A DNA stretch of 62,113 nucleotides from Gammaproteobacteria bacterium (lineage in GTDB: Bacteria > Pseudomonadota > Gammaproteobacteria > JAKDMP01): positions 1 through 62,113 of the forward strand of contig JALUYA010000021.1 in assembly GCA_027018875.1 (NCBI GenBank), read 5' to 3'. Of the stretch, positions 37,697-47,628 are shown piece after piece (position 1 is the stretch's first letter; the number at the start of each line of letters is the position of its first letter). A program made the position numbers and the translations under genes. The notes under the pieces were generated by a model that did no database searches, was not told the DNA's origin, and saw only the letters and a list, made by a program, of their open reading frames with translations.

Positions 37697-38172
37697 TCTC
37701 CACCAAAGGATTCAGCCTGATCGAAGCACTCATTGCGCTTCTGGTAATCGCCGTTGGGCTCATGGGTATCGCCGCCCTGCAGGCAGCCACGATTTACCGC
37801 ACCCATACCGCAACCCTGCAAGGACTGGCCGCCATCGAGGCACAAAGCATGGCGGCCAAGATAATCGCCAATCAAGCCGCCTTGGCCGGCTACAACACAA
37901 CGGATGCCGTCAAGGTGATCCCCTCGAGCAAATGCACGACGATCACGCTCCCATGTTCACCGACGGATATGGCGAATTATGATCTCTCCCAGTGGGGGAC
38001 CGACCTCAAAAGTTCGCTCCCCCAGGGCAAAGGGCAGGTCGCTTGCACCACCATTCCGGCACAGTGCACTATCAGCGTAAGCTGGTGGCAAAAGCGGGTG
38101 AGCGCGGCCACCGGTGGCACCCCCGGCTCATCCGGTCAAATACTGACCTACTCACTAGTTATACGGCCATGA
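37693..38172 (+). CDS. pilV: Type IV minor pilin PilV
   Basis: A 159-residue minor pilin with MISTKG|FSLIEALIALLVIAVGLMGIAALQ, the PilV hallmark helix. The ATG at 37693 overlaps the fimT stop in ATGA and gives a six-residue leader; a GTG six bases upstream is possible but less likely. Two Cys pairs suggest disulfides. It overlaps pilW by 4 nt (ATGA). Confidence 0.9.
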   Translation: MISTKGFSLIEALIALLVIAVGLMGIAALQAATIYRTHTATLQGLAAIEAQSMAAKIIANQAALAGYNTTDAVKVIPSSKCTTITLPCSPTDMANYDLSQWGTDLKSSLPQGKGQVACTTIPAQCTISVSWWQKRVSAATGGTPGSSGQILTYSLVIRP

Positions 38173-38915
38173 CGCGCCATTCCCCCTCTTCCTCTCATCT
38201 ACGCGGTCTATCCCTGATCGAACTATTGGTGGCCCTTGCTCTCAGCCTTTTTTTGATCGCGGGCCTGGTCGCCATGTATATGTCGACTCGTCGCAGTTAC
38301 AATATTCAACAGCAAAGCGCCGCCCTGCAGCGCAAAGAGCGCCTGACCACGACTTTCGTAGGCTCCGTCGTTCAATCTGCCGGCTTTTACGCGGCGCCTC
38401 AAACCTATACGCCCTATACGGCATTCCCCGTCAATAGCACTTTCACCACCGCCGCCCAGGTTTTCTACGGTACCAGCGCATCGACCAACGGAAATTATGC
38501 CGACACGCTGTCCATCCGATTCCTTACCGCTCCCAATGATGGGGTATTGAACTGCCTGGGGCATGAAAACAGTGGCGCGTCGATACAGCTCTATGTCAAC
38601 CGGTTTTCTCTCGACACCCAAAACGATGAGTTGGAGTGTATCCTCAGCGGGCCCGGGCTTGTGGCCCAAAAACAACCCCTGATCAGCGGCGTAACCAGCC
38701 TGCATTTCCTTTACGGCGTGGATACCAATGGCGACGGATCGGCCGATGTTTACGCCCCGGCCAACGCCATCGCCACTTCCCAGTGGAATGCCGTTCGCTC
38801 GGTTGAAATCATTCTGAAGTTTGCCACCCGTCAAGCGGCAACCGGCCAAGCCGGAACCCAGGGTGTCCCCGTAACCTTCAGGGCCACCTTTCCCGTTCGG
38901 ACAAGCCCGCTATGA
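38169..38915 (+). CDS. pilW: Type IV minor pilin PilW
   Basis: A 248-residue PilW-type pilin. The helix LRG|LSLIELLVALALSLFLIAGLVAMYM and the following QQSAALQRKERLTTTFVGSVVQSAGFYA match the family. It joins PilV, PilX and PilE in the tip complex that presents PilY1. Coupled to pilV and pilX by 4-nt overlaps. Confidence 0.92.
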   Translation: MTRHSPSSSHLRGLSLIELLVALALSLFLIAGLVAMYMSTRRSYNIQQQSAALQRKERLTTTFVGSVVQSAGFYAAPQTYTPYTAFPVNSTFTTAAQVFYGTSASTNGNYADTLSIRFLTAPNDGVLNCLGHENSGASIQLYVNRFSLDTQNDELECILSGPGLVAQKQPLISGVTSLHFLYGVDTNGDGSADVYAPANAIATSQWNAVRSVEIILKFATRQAATGQAGTQGVPVTFRATFPVRTSPL

Positions 38916-39532
38916 ATGTCACCATACCCTCCGAAGTCACCCGGCACCGGCGGCAAAGGCCCGTGCCTTGCAAACGGCAAGCGCCGGGGGTTGTGCTGTT
39001 CATCGCGTTGATTTTTTTGCTGATATTAACCTTGCTTGGCGTCCTGATGTTCAGCAGTGGCAGCAACGAACAACGTATGGCGGGGAACTTTCAACAGAAA
39101 ACCCGCGCCTTGCTGGCCGCAGATTCCGCAATCGGGGTGGCGCAACAAGCCATTGCCCAATCCACAATCACCCAATCCGCGAGTTGCTCCGGGCTGGTGA
39201 CCACGCCTCGAATCTGCCCCTACAACAGCCTGCCGAACCCGGTTCTGGACACAAGCTGGGTCGGCAGCACGGCCGTAGCCGTCAGACTCGGATCCGCCAC
39301 TTTCGGGGGAACCATCGGTGCCGGAAGCAGCCCCAACGCCTATGCATCCTATCCCGAATACAACATCGAACAGATCCCCGGTATACCGGCCTTTCCGGGT
39401 TATAACCTGGGATCCGGGCAGCAGTATGGCGGCGGTTCGCCCCAAATCAAGCTTTATCGAATTACCGGGTGGGGGCTCGGCGGCAATGCCAATGCGGTTG
39501 CCGTGGTCCAAAGCCTCTATCTCGTACCGTAG
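38912..39532 (+). CDS. pilX: Type IV minor pilin PilX
   Basis: A 206-residue PilX protein with the helix APGVVLFIALIFLLILTLLGVLMF and the motif NEQRMAGNFQQKTRALLAADSAI, which is diagnostic. As usual it lacks the FTLIE signature. The leader before the helix is about 26 residues. It precedes pilY1 by 23 nt. Confidence 0.9.
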   Translation: MNVTIPSEVTRHRRQRPVPCKRQAPGVVLFIALIFLLILTLLGVLMFSSGSNEQRMAGNFQQKTRALLAADSAIGVAQQAIAQSTITQSASCSGLVTTPRICPYNSLPNPVLDTSWVGSTAVAVRLGSATFGGTIGAGSSPNAYASYPEYNIEQIPGIPAFPGYNLGSGQQYGGGSPQIKLYRITGWGLGGNANAVAVVQSLYLVP

Positions 39533-39555
39533 TCCCGCTTAAGGAGGAAACGAAT

Positions 39556-42500
39556 ATGCAACATTTAAGAATCCTGGCCCGCGGCGTCCTCCTGGGATTT
39601 GTCCTTACGCTCGGGTTTGTTTTACTGCTAAGCGTGGCGGGTGCGGCCAATACAGCGCCGCTGATCGCCATCTCGAACGTTCCCCTGATCCTATCCCAAC
39701 CGACCGATCCGCAAATCATGCTCGCGATCACCAATTCCCAGTCCATGGATGGAGACCTTTCGGGAGCCATTATGACCGGGTCGGGCACCGTCACGGCGTT
39801 TAATAACTCCACCTCTCCCGTCGATTACACCGTTCCCGCCGGCTTCACCGCGCCGCTGACCAAGACTTCGGCCGGTGGCAATGCCGCCTATACCGTGAAC
39901 CAGGGAGGAATACTCTACGACAACTCCGCCAGCCGCTTGAATGTCGCCAAACAGGCGCTGCAAGCCATCATCCAACAATACGCCACAAGCTTCGACTTCG
40001 GCCTGATGGACTACAGCACCAATACTCCAAGTCTCTATACGACCTGGGTATACTACATGAGCGGTCCCGACGGATTCGCCTTCGGCGATAGCGGTGATCT
40101 GCCCCCCTCGGGGACGCGCTGGGTCGCCAACCCCTGCTACCAATCCACCGCCGGCTATTGCAACAGCATAAAAGACCAATTGGGCGATCCGGCATTGCAA
40201 GCCCCCCTCCTGGCCATTGCCGCCAGCTCGGATGATCCCGACATCAACGACGTGCTGTATGCACCCAAGTTCTACCAGCCCGCGTTCCTGGACTACGGTA
40301 AGCATAACCCCTCCACTCCCTTCCCGCCAAACGGGACACTCGCCCAGTACAACGCGGGTAAAATTGGGATCACCTACAATTCATGCACCCCGCGCTACTG
40401 CATCCGCCAAACCGGCCCGACAAACGCCGGGTATGTTCCCTACTCGAAACAAGTGCTTTATTTTCAGCGCGGCTTCGGCTATTACACCTCGACCAGCGCA
40501 ACCAAGAGCAACCTGTTGGTAAATATCAAGCCGGCGGGAATCAACGGCAAGCCGGCCACGCCGTCGCAGGTCGCCACCTACGTCAACAAGTTTGCCCCTT
40601 ACCTGGCCCCGGAAACAAACAACCACAAGAGCAAGGAGATCAAGGCGCTTGCCAGCCAATCCCCCATCGGCGGAATTCTCAACGGCGCTAGGAATTACTT
40701 TCAGAAAAGTAACCCGCCAAGCAGCAATGGCTGTCCCGCCAAGCGCTACGTAGTGCTGGTGACCGACGGCCTTCCGACCGAGGATCTCGACGGTTCGAAC
40801 TGGCCTCCTCTGGGCTCTGTTTCCGGGGAAAAATACCAGGTGTGGGCCACCTTCAACCTAAAAACCGGAGGGACAATCACCACAACCGATCCCGGCTTCG
40901 CCGCGGCGGTGGCCAACGGTGATACCGCCGGGCTCACCACCACCAACGACCAGGCATTAGCCGATGCTATCGATCAGCTAAAGGCGCTCGCCAAGGATGG
41001 AATCAAAACCTATATCGTCGGGATGGGCGCCGGGGTGGATCCCTCCAAAAACCCGGCGGCTGCGGCCACCCTCAAGGCGATGGCGATCGCCGGGGGAACC
41101 ACCAATTACTTCCCCGGGGTGACCCCGCAGGATATCGTAAACGACCTAGGCGTTATCTTCGGCCAGATTCAGGCGGCGAACATGTCCACCACCTCGGTGG
41201 CGGTCAACTCCACATCATTCCGGACCGGCACGGTGGTCTACCAGGCACAATTCGATACCCGCATCTACGGCTGGACCGGCAACCTGGTGGCCTACCCGCT
41301 GCTGAGCAACGGGATCGTGGATGCCAACCCGGCGCACCTGGTCTGGAGCGCGCGGGACCAGATGCAAACCGCCTACGCGGGCACCGGCTGGGATACCAAC
41401 CGGTTGCTGATCACCTTCAACCCGACAACCGGAACGGGAACCCCCTTTCGCTGGACCAGCCTGTCCGCCTCCCAACAATCCGATCTCGAAGCCAACTGGA
41501 GCACTCTTACGGCTTCGGAGCAAGCCGGCTTCGGCACCAAGAAAAGCTACGGGCAGGCGGTGCTCGATTACCTGCGCGGTGATTCGGCCCAAACACAGGC
41601 CAATAACGGCCCATTCCGCGACCGCGCCTATCTTTTGGGCGACATAATCGACAGCGCCCCGCTTTTGGTCGGCCCCCCCAGCGGAAACTTCACCGGTACG
41701 GCTTATGCCAATTTTTCCAAGACCTATATCAATCGAACCCCGGTCATCTATCTCGGCTCTAACGACGGCATGCTGCACGCGTTCAATGCCGCCAGCGGCA
41801 AGGAGTTGTTTGCCTTCCTGCCACTGGGACCATTCCCCAATCTGGCCGACCTGAGTCTGCCGACCTATAACGCCAATCACAAATATTTTGTCGATGGCTC
41901 GCCCAATGCCGGGGATGTGCAATTTACCAATGGCACCTGGCACACCCTCCTGACAGGCGGGCTCAACGCCGGCGGCAAGGGCATCTATGCCATGGATGTC
42001 ACCAATCCGGCGAACTGGATCTCGGAAAGTGCCGTCGCCGCAGACGTACTCTGGGATATCACCAGTACCACGTCCGGGTTCCAGCACCTGGGGCTGAGCT
42101 ATAGCCAGCCCCAGATCGCCCGACTCAATATCGGCGGCACCATCACCCCCGTAGTCATATTCGGCTCGGGGTACAACAACGATGATGGGCTTCCCTATCT
42201 CTATATCGTCAACGCCGAAACCGGTGCGCTGATCCGCAGTATCGATCTCTGCGCGCAAGCCACCAGCACTTGCAAGAACAACCTTCCAAACGGGCTATCC
42301 ACTCCCCTGGTGCTCTCGAACGCCAACACCGGGGTCGCGGATCGCGTCTATGCCGGTGATCTGCAGGGCAACCTCTGGCGGGTGGATCTTTCCAGCACCG
42401 CGCCGGCGAGCTGGACCGCCACGGTACTGTTCAAGGCCAAGACCGGCGGCACCCCGCAACCGATTACGACCCAGCCCATCGCATCATTGGCTCCAAATGG

Positions 42501-43146
42501 TGCGGGAGGGGGTATCTTGGTATATTTCGGTACCGGGCAATACCTTGGCTTACCCGATATCTCCAACACCGATACCCAAAGTTTCTATGCCGTTATCGAC
42601 CGTGGTTCAACCCTGGGCCTTCCGCTGACCCGTTCCAATCTCAACCAGATTACGCTGACCGATACCACCGTGACTACCAGCGGCGGAACGGTCAGCGTGC
42701 GTACCGCCACCGGGACGGCGATCAACTGGAGCACTCAGCGAGGCTGGTACATGGATCTGCCAGAAAGCGGCGAGCGGGTAATTACCAACCCTCGCCTTGT
42801 CAACGGCCGCGTACTGTTTACTACTTTCACGCCGAATACCGCCTCTTGCGGATCGGGCGGGACAAGCTGGCTCATGGTGATCAATTACGCGACCGGAGGC
42901 GCCTTCCCCGGCCCCGAACTGGATATTAATAACGATGGAAAACTCAACAGCGCCGATCAGGTCAATGGGCAAAATCCCGTCGGCATGAGCCTGGGAAACG
43001 GCTATGCCGCAGCTCCCACGATCATGCGCTATAAAAAAGGGCCTTTCAACGACATCAAGTTAATCACCACTTCGACACAAGCCGTGCGTACCGTGAAAGA
43101 ACATGGCGCCGGCTCGAAAGTGGTTTCCTGGATACAGCTACGATGA
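39556..43146 (+). CDS. pilY1: Pilus tip adhesin/assembly factor PilY1
   Basis: A 1196-residue exported protein with a strong ribosome-binding site AAGGAGG eight bases before the ATG. The signal peptide is GVLLGFVLTLGFVLLLSVAGA. A von Willebrand A-like N-terminal region follows, with MIDAS-like T-N-S-Q-S at residues 59-63, where the usual Asp is Thr. The C-terminal half is the PilY1 beta-propeller, and a calcium-binding loop D-I-N-N-D-G-K-L-N-S-A-D lies near residue 1123, as in the Pseudomonas protein where calcium controls pilus extension and retraction. It should cap the pilus and help sense surfaces. Confidence 0.93.
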   Translation: MQHLRILARGVLLGFVLTLGFVLLLSVAGAANTAPLIAISNVPLILSQPTDPQIMLAITNSQSMDGDLSGAIMTGSGTVTAFNNSTSPVDYTVPAGFTAPLTKTSAGGNAAYTVNQGGILYDNSASRLNVAKQALQAIIQQYATSFDFGLMDYSTNTPSLYTTWVYYMSGPDGFAFGDSGDLPPSGTRWVANPCYQSTAGYCNSIKDQLGDPALQAPLLAIAASSDDPDINDVLYAPKFYQPAFLDYGKHNPSTPFPPNGTLAQYNAGKIGITYNSCTPRYCIRQTGPTNAGYVPYSKQVLYFQRGFGYYTSTSATKSNLLVNIKPAGINGKPATPSQVATYVNKFAPYLAPETNNHKSKEIKALASQSPIGGILNGARNYFQKSNPPSSNGCPAKRYVVLVTDGLPTEDLDGSNWPPLGSVSGEKYQVWATFNLKTGGTITTTDPGFAAAVANGDTAGLTTTNDQALADAIDQLKALAKDGIKTYIVGMGAGVDPSKNPAAAATLKAMAIAGGTTNYFPGVTPQDIVNDLGVIFGQIQAANMSTTSVAVNSTSFRTGTVVYQAQFDTRIYGWTGNLVAYPLLSNGIVDANPAHLVWSARDQMQTAYAGTGWDTNRLLITFNPTTGTGTPFRWTSLSASQQSDLEANWSTLTASEQAGFGTKKSYGQAVLDYLRGDSAQTQANNGPFRDRAYLLGDIIDSAPLLVGPPSGNFTGTAYANFSKTYINRTPVIYLGSNDGMLHAFNAASGKELFAFLPLGPFPNLADLSLPTYNANHKYFVDGSPNAGDVQFTNGTWHTLLTGGLNAGGKGIYAMDVTNPANWISESAVAADVLWDITSTTSGFQHLGLSYSQPQIARLNIGGTITPVVIFGSGYNNDDGLPYLYIVNAETGALIRSIDLCAQATSTCKNNLPNGLSTPLVLSNANTGVADRVYAGDLQGNLWRVDLSSTAPASWTATVLFKAKTGGTPQPITTQPIASLAPNGAGGGILVYFGTGQYLGLPDISNTDTQSFYAVIDRGSTLGLPLTRSNLNQITLTDTTVTTSGGTVSVRTATGTAINWSTQRGWYMDLPESGERVITNPRLVNGRVLFTTFTPNTASCGSGGTSWLMVINYATGGAFPGPELDINNDGKLNSADQVNGQNPVGMSLGNGYAAAPTIMRYKKGPFNDIKLITTSTQAVRTVKEHGAGSKVVSWIQLR

Positions 43147-43670
43147 GCGGAAACCTCATGCACACCCTTGCTCCACGCAAATCCTTCTTGCATCAGGGAA
43201 TCCGGGGCGACAACAAGCCGGCCGCGGACGGATCCGGGCACCATTGCCGGAAAACCTTTTCCGGGTTTACCCTGGTCGAACTGATGATCACCCTGGTCAT
43301 TGCCGCCATCCTGGTCGCCATTGCCGTGCCCATCTATCAACACGTGCAGGAGCGCGCCCGCAGAACCGAAGCCATCAATGCCCTCGAGGCGCTGGCGGCA
43401 CGAGAGGAGGGTTATTACACCCGATACAACACCTACACGACATCGCTGACCGGATTGGGGTACTCCTCGGCGGCAACGGTTACAACCAGCGGCGGAGATT
43501 ACGGAATCCTGGTTCTCAGCGCCAACGCAACAGCCTATAAACTCCAGGCCACTCCCATTTCCAAGCGTCAAACCAACGATGCCTGCGGCGTATTCCAGCT
43601 CGACTCCAAGGGGCAACAAACGGTCATTCCGAACGGTACCGGCATATCCGCAAACAGTTGCTGGCACTGA
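43143..43670 (+). CDS. pilE: Type IV minor pilin PilE
   Basis: A 175-residue PilE-like prepilin. The helix SG|FTLVELMITLVIAAILVAIA and the following YQHVQERARRTEAINALEALAAREEGYYTRY identify the family. The leader before the cleavage site is about 42 residues, much longer than the usual 6-20. The ATG overlaps the pilY1 stop in ATGA, and a TTG at about residue 20 is a possible alternative start. Two Cys close the C-terminal loop (DACGVF and NSCWH). Confidence 0.88.
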   Translation: MSGNLMHTLAPRKSFLHQGIRGDNKPAADGSGHHCRKTFSGFTLVELMITLVIAAILVAIAVPIYQHVQERARRTEAINALEALAAREEGYYTRYNTYTTSLTGLGYSSAATVTTSGGDYGILVLSANATAYKLQATPISKRQTNDACGVFQLDSKGQQTVIPNGTGISANSCWH

Positions 43671-43729
43671 CACGATTCGCGGCGACCGATACAATAGGCG
43701 GGCGATTCCACTTGCCCAGGTATTAACCC

Positions 43730-45340
43730 GTGCCGGATCTTCCAACCAAAATCCTGTCCCAAATCGCCCCGGAAGCCGCCCGCCGGGGCCTCAAGGGGCT
43801 TGAACGCGAAGCGCTTCGGGTCACCCCCGACGGGCGCATTGCCCAAACGCCACATCCCTCCGCACTCGGTTCCGCGCTGACGCATACGGGCATCACCACC
43901 GATTTTTCCGAGGCACTACTCGAATTCGTCACTCCCCCCCACACGGCACATTCGGCGTTGCTCGCCGAACTGGAATCGTTGGAGATATACGCCGCCCAAA
44001 ACATCGGCGACGAACGATTGTGGATGTTGAGCATGCCCTGCTTTATCGACTCGCCCAGCCGAATCCCCATCGCCCGCTATGGCCATTCCAATATCGGGCA
44101 TATGAAGCATCTCTACCGCCTCGGACTCGCGCGCCGTTATGGTAGCGCGATGCAAGTAATTTCCGGGGTCCATTTCAACTACTCATTCCCGCACGCATTC
44201 TGGGAAGCTCTTGCGACAACGAAACGCATGGCAATGGACCGATCCGCGCGGGATACGGCCTGGATGAACCTCGTACGCAACGTCCAGCGCCGGGGCTGGC
44301 TGCTGCTTTATCTATTTGGCGCCTCGCCGACCGCCTGCCCCTCTTTCACCCCGAATCCACCGTGTTGGCTAAAACCGATTGCCAACGGCAGTCTCGCCGC
44401 ACCCTACGCAACATCACTCCGGCTGTCGGATATCGGCTACAAGAACACCGGCCAGGCTTACCTCTCGGTATCCACGAACTCGCTCGCAGAGTACATCGCC
44501 GACCTCTCCCGGGCCCTGCATACCGAGGATCCCGGCTATGCCGCTCTCGGCGTACACAAAGGCGGAACCTGGAAACAGCTTTCCGCGGCGGTGCTACAAA
44601 TCGAGAATGAATATTATGGCCTGGTGCGTCCCAAGGTACAGCCACGAATGAACGAGCGTCCGAGTGCTGCCCTGCTCCGCGAAGGCGTCCATTACGTCGA
44701 GGTCCGCGCACTCGATATAGATCCCTTCACGCCGCTCGGGATCACTCCCGAAACGCTCCGCTTTCTGGAGATTTTTCTCTGGTCCTGTATCCTCACCCCA
44801 AGCCCACCGATCGAGCAGGGCAACCAACTCGAAATCGACTATAACCAGCGTAACGTCGCCGTACGCGGGCGAGAACCCGGAATCGGCCTGCGCCGCGACA
44901 ACACCACGATACCGTTACGCGATTGGGGTGAGGAGATCATCGCCGCACTCGAACCGCTGGCCGAGCACTTCGACTCCGGGCTGCCAGACACACCCTACTG
45001 CAACGCCGTAACCTTGGCCGCCACACGGCTACGGGCACCGGCGACCACCCCCTCGGCCCGGGTGCTGGATGAGGTTGCGTCTCATCCCGAAGGGTTCCTG
45101 GCCTGGTCTCTTGAACGTTCCCACCGCCTCACGGCGGAACTGCGTAGTCGCGAACTCGCCCCCGGGACGGCTTCGCGACTACGCGCCCAGGCAGCGGAAT
45201 CGCTTGCCCGCCAACAGGAACTCGAAACACATCCGGAACCCGCATTCGAAACATTCCTGGCCCAATATTACGCCAGTGGCCCGAATGGCCGGGAACCGCT
45301 ATGCTTGAATCCGCCCGAGCCCCAGCAGGCGGTCAGATAA
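43730..45340 (+). CDS. gshA: Glutamate-cysteine ligase
   Basis: A 536-residue gammaproteobacterial type GshA, the first step of glutathione synthesis (ATP + Glu + Cys). It has GLKGLEREALRVTPDGRIAQTPHP, DFSEALLEFVTPP and YVEVRALDIDPFTPLGI. The start codon is GTG at 43730. It follows pilE by 59 nt and probably has its own promoter in the gap. It is unrelated in function to the pilus genes. Confidence 0.95.
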   Translation: MPDLPTKILSQIAPEAARRGLKGLEREALRVTPDGRIAQTPHPSALGSALTHTGITTDFSEALLEFVTPPHTAHSALLAELESLEIYAAQNIGDERLWMLSMPCFIDSPSRIPIARYGHSNIGHMKHLYRLGLARRYGSAMQVISGVHFNYSFPHAFWEALATTKRMAMDRSARDTAWMNLVRNVQRRGWLLLYLFGASPTACPSFTPNPPCWLKPIANGSLAAPYATSLRLSDIGYKNTGQAYLSVSTNSLAEYIADLSRALHTEDPGYAALGVHKGGTWKQLSAAVLQIENEYYGLVRPKVQPRMNERPSAALLREGVHYVEVRALDIDPFTPLGITPETLRFLEIFLWSCILTPSPPIEQGNQLEIDYNQRNVAVRGREPGIGLRRDNTTIPLRDWGEEIIAALEPLAEHFDSGLPDTPYCNAVTLAATRLRAPATTPSARVLDEVASHPEGFLAWSLERSHRLTAELRSRELAPGTASRLRAQAAESLARQQELETHPEPAFETFLAQYYASGPNGREPLCLNPPEPQQAVR

Positions 45341-45686
45341 ACTATGGAACCCCGAGTAAAACCAGCTCATTCAGGCTGGACTTGCCACCCGCCAAGCAGG
45401 TAACATGCCACGGCCCGCACCCGTGTTTCCCCGGTAGAATCCGCCCTGATCGGCCTTCGTCCCCTCGGCCCCATCCTGGTATCACCCTGGACACCATTGG
45501 CTTTCCTGCCCTACCTGACGGTTGCCATGGATACCGCCGGCCAATGCCAGTCCATGCTCCCGCGCCGCTGTGTCATGCCGGCGCGGACAGGCAGCCCTAC
45601 TTTCTTTGGGGTATCGTTGCCTCCCCGGAGACTCCCAAGCGGAGCCGGTTTGTGTTTACATATTTGAAGCCACCCGGAATATCGCC
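45341..45686. other. 346-bp intergenic region, no gene recognised
   Basis: No convincing gene is seen between gshA and the moxR gene. A 150-residue plus-strand frame crossing it is Pro/Arg-rich and matches nothing. A weak 5-bp hairpin (CCAGC/GCTGG) follows gshA without a T tract. The stretch just before moxR is AT-richer (TTTACATATTTG at 45656) and could hold its promoter. Confidence 0.5.
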
Positions 45687-46637
45687 ATGTTCAATCGCCC
45701 AGTCACAGCCGCGTCATCCACACCGACCGAGCCGCACCTGGTTGCCGCTCTAAAATCCCTGAACAACATTCTGCTTGGCAAGCCCGAGGCCACCCGCTTG
45801 GCCCTGGCCTGCCTGCTCGCCCGGGGGCATCTGCTGATCGAAGATGTTCCCGGAGTCGGAAAAACCACGCTGGCGCAGGCACTCGCACGAGTGCTGGGAC
45901 TCGGCTTTCACCGTATCCAGTTCACCAGTGACCTGCTACCCGCCGACCTGCTCGGCTCCATGGTGTTTACCCGCAAAGAAGAGCGCTTTGTGTTCCAGCC
46001 CGGCCCCCTGTTCACCCCGGTGGTGCTCGCGGATGAAGTCAACCGGGCCACGCCACGCACCCAAAGCGCCCTGCTCGAGGCGATGCAAGAGGGCCAGATC
46101 AGCATTGACGGACGCTCATACCGGCTACCGCAACCTTTTTTCGTGATCGCGACCCAGAATCCACTGGATCAGATCGGCACCTACCCACTCCCCGAATCAC
46201 AACTGGACCGTTTCGCCCTCCGGCTCATCCTCGGTTACCCACCGCCCATCGCCGAACGCGCGCTCTATCAGGGCGGCAGCCGCCAGGAAAAACTGACGCA
46301 AATCACGCCCGTACTCAATGCCGAAGGCGTAAGGACGCTGCAACAAGCCGTCACTGCCGTCCCCGTAGCCCCGGCACTGCTCGACTATCTCCAGGCGCTG
46401 ATCGGCTGGAGCCGTGACAGTGGTTTCTACCGCCACGGCCTGTCCCCCCGCGCGGGACTCATGCTGCTCGCCCTGTCCCGTGCCCATGCCTTCATCTGCG
46501 GGCACCCCGCGGTACTTCCCGCCGATCTCCAGGCCGTCGTGCCTGCCGCCGTCGGCCATCGGCTCCAACTCCGGGCACCCGGTGGTGCCACCGGGAATCC
46601 CGGACAAAGCCTTCTCGATGCGGTCGCGATCCCCTGA
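45687..46637 (+). CDS. MoxR-family AAA ATPase
   Basis: A 316-residue MoxR ATPase, a chaperone-like AAA+ protein that works with vWA or DUF58 partners. Walker A is PGVGKTTLAQA, Walker B lies in PVVLADEVNRATPRTQSALLEAMQE, and the sensor region FVIATQNPLDQIGTYPLPESQLDRF is typical. The start at 45687 avoids an upstream unrelated stretch. It overlaps DUF58 by 20 nt in a moxR-DUF58-tgpA operon. Confidence 0.93.
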   Translation: MFNRPVTAASSTPTEPHLVAALKSLNNILLGKPEATRLALACLLARGHLLIEDVPGVGKTTLAQALARVLGLGFHRIQFTSDLLPADLLGSMVFTRKEERFVFQPGPLFTPVVLADEVNRATPRTQSALLEAMQEGQISIDGRSYRLPQPFFVIATQNPLDQIGTYPLPESQLDRFALRLILGYPPPIAERALYQGGSRQEKLTQITPVLNAEGVRTLQQAVTAVPVAPALLDYLQALIGWSRDSGFYRHGLSPRAGLMLLALSRAHAFICGHPAVLPADLQAVVPAAVGHRLQLRAPGGATGNPGQSLLDAVAIP

Positions 46638-47628
46638 GCCGAAGCGCTTGCGCGGCTTGGGCCCGGCATCCCGTCGCTGGTTCGATCGCGCCACCGCGAA
46701 ACGCGTGGTCGGCAATGCCTGGCCGTTGCGCCTCGGTCGCCGGCAGATTTTCATTCTTCCCACCCGCTTCGGACTGCTGGCCGCCGTGACCTCCGGGGTT
46801 CTGCTGCTGCTTGCGCTCAACTACCGCAACGGCGCCGTTTTCCTTTTGGATTTTATACTCGTCGCCCTAGGCTGGATCACCATAATCGCCTGTCACCGCC
46901 AACTGGCCGGCCTTGAACTGTGGGGGTTAGAGGCACCTTCTGTTCCCGCCGGTGAGCCACTACGCATTTATCTCAAGCTGACCAACCCGAGCCAGTGGGA
47001 ACGGTTTGGACTCACGCTGTACCAGGGTCGACGCGCCGGTGTAGCGCGCCGTCTCAATCCCGGATCGACCGCCCGGCTCATGCTCCAGTTGCCTCCCCGC
47101 CCTCGGGGGCGCCATCTCCTGCGTGACCTGGGATTGAAAAGCGATTATCCCCTGGGTATTTTCAATGCCTGGGTTCGTATCGGGCACCCTGGCGAATGCT
47201 TCGTGTACCCACGCCCCGCCGATTTTGCGCCCCCCCCACCCGGTGATGCCGGACTCGGCGCCACCGGACGGCAAGGCGATCATCCCGAGGATTTTTTCGG
47301 CCTCGTCCGCTACCGCCCCGGGGATCGTCCGGGCCAAATTGCCTGGCATGTCTATGCCCGAACCGGCCAGATTCAGCGTAAACACTTCGCCAGCGGCACG
47401 TGTATGAGTCGCTGGTTCGACCTGGCCGAAGCGCCGGGAGACGATATGGAACAACGGCTCGAGGTGCTCGCCCGATGGCTGCTCGATGCCTCCCGGGCGG
47501 GACAACTGGTCGGCCTGCGTCTGCCGGGGCTGGATCTGGCACCCAAGCACGGCCCCGCCCACCTGACCCGTTGCCTGCGGGCCCTCGCCTGTTACCCCGG
47601 ACCTTATCATGGCATCAACCGTCCCTGA
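46618..47628 (+). CDS. DUF58 domain-containing protein
   Basis: A 336-residue protein with two N-terminal membrane helices (FGLLAAVTSGVLLLLALNYRNG and LLDFILVALGWITII) and a DUF58 core: DHPEDFFGLVRYRPGDRPGQIAWHVYARTG. DUF58 proteins have a vWA-like fold and are the usual partners of MoxR ATPases. The ATG is inside the moxR 3' end and the stop overlaps tgpA by 20 nt. Confidence 0.9.
   Translation: MRSRSPEPKRLRGLGPASRRWFDRATAKRVVGNAWPLRLGRRQIFILPTRFGLLAAVTSGVLLLLALNYRNGAVFLLDFILVALGWITIIACHRQLAGLELWGLEAPSVPAGEPLRIYLKLTNPSQWERFGLTLYQGRRAGVARRLNPGSTARLMLQLPPRPRGRHLLRDLGLKSDYPLGIFNAWVRIGHPGECFVYPRPADFAPPPPGDAGLGATGRQGDHPEDFFGLVRYRPGDRPGQIAWHVYARTGQIQRKHFASGTCMSRWFDLAEAPGDDMEQRLEVLARWLLDASRAGQLVGLRLPGLDLAPKHGPAHLTRCLRALACYPGPYHGINRP

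Noticed and set aside
45301-45753. A 150-residue plus-strand frame across the gshA-moxR gap
   Set aside because: Pro/Arg-rich, overlaps both neighbouring genes and has no family resemblance or ribosome-binding site.
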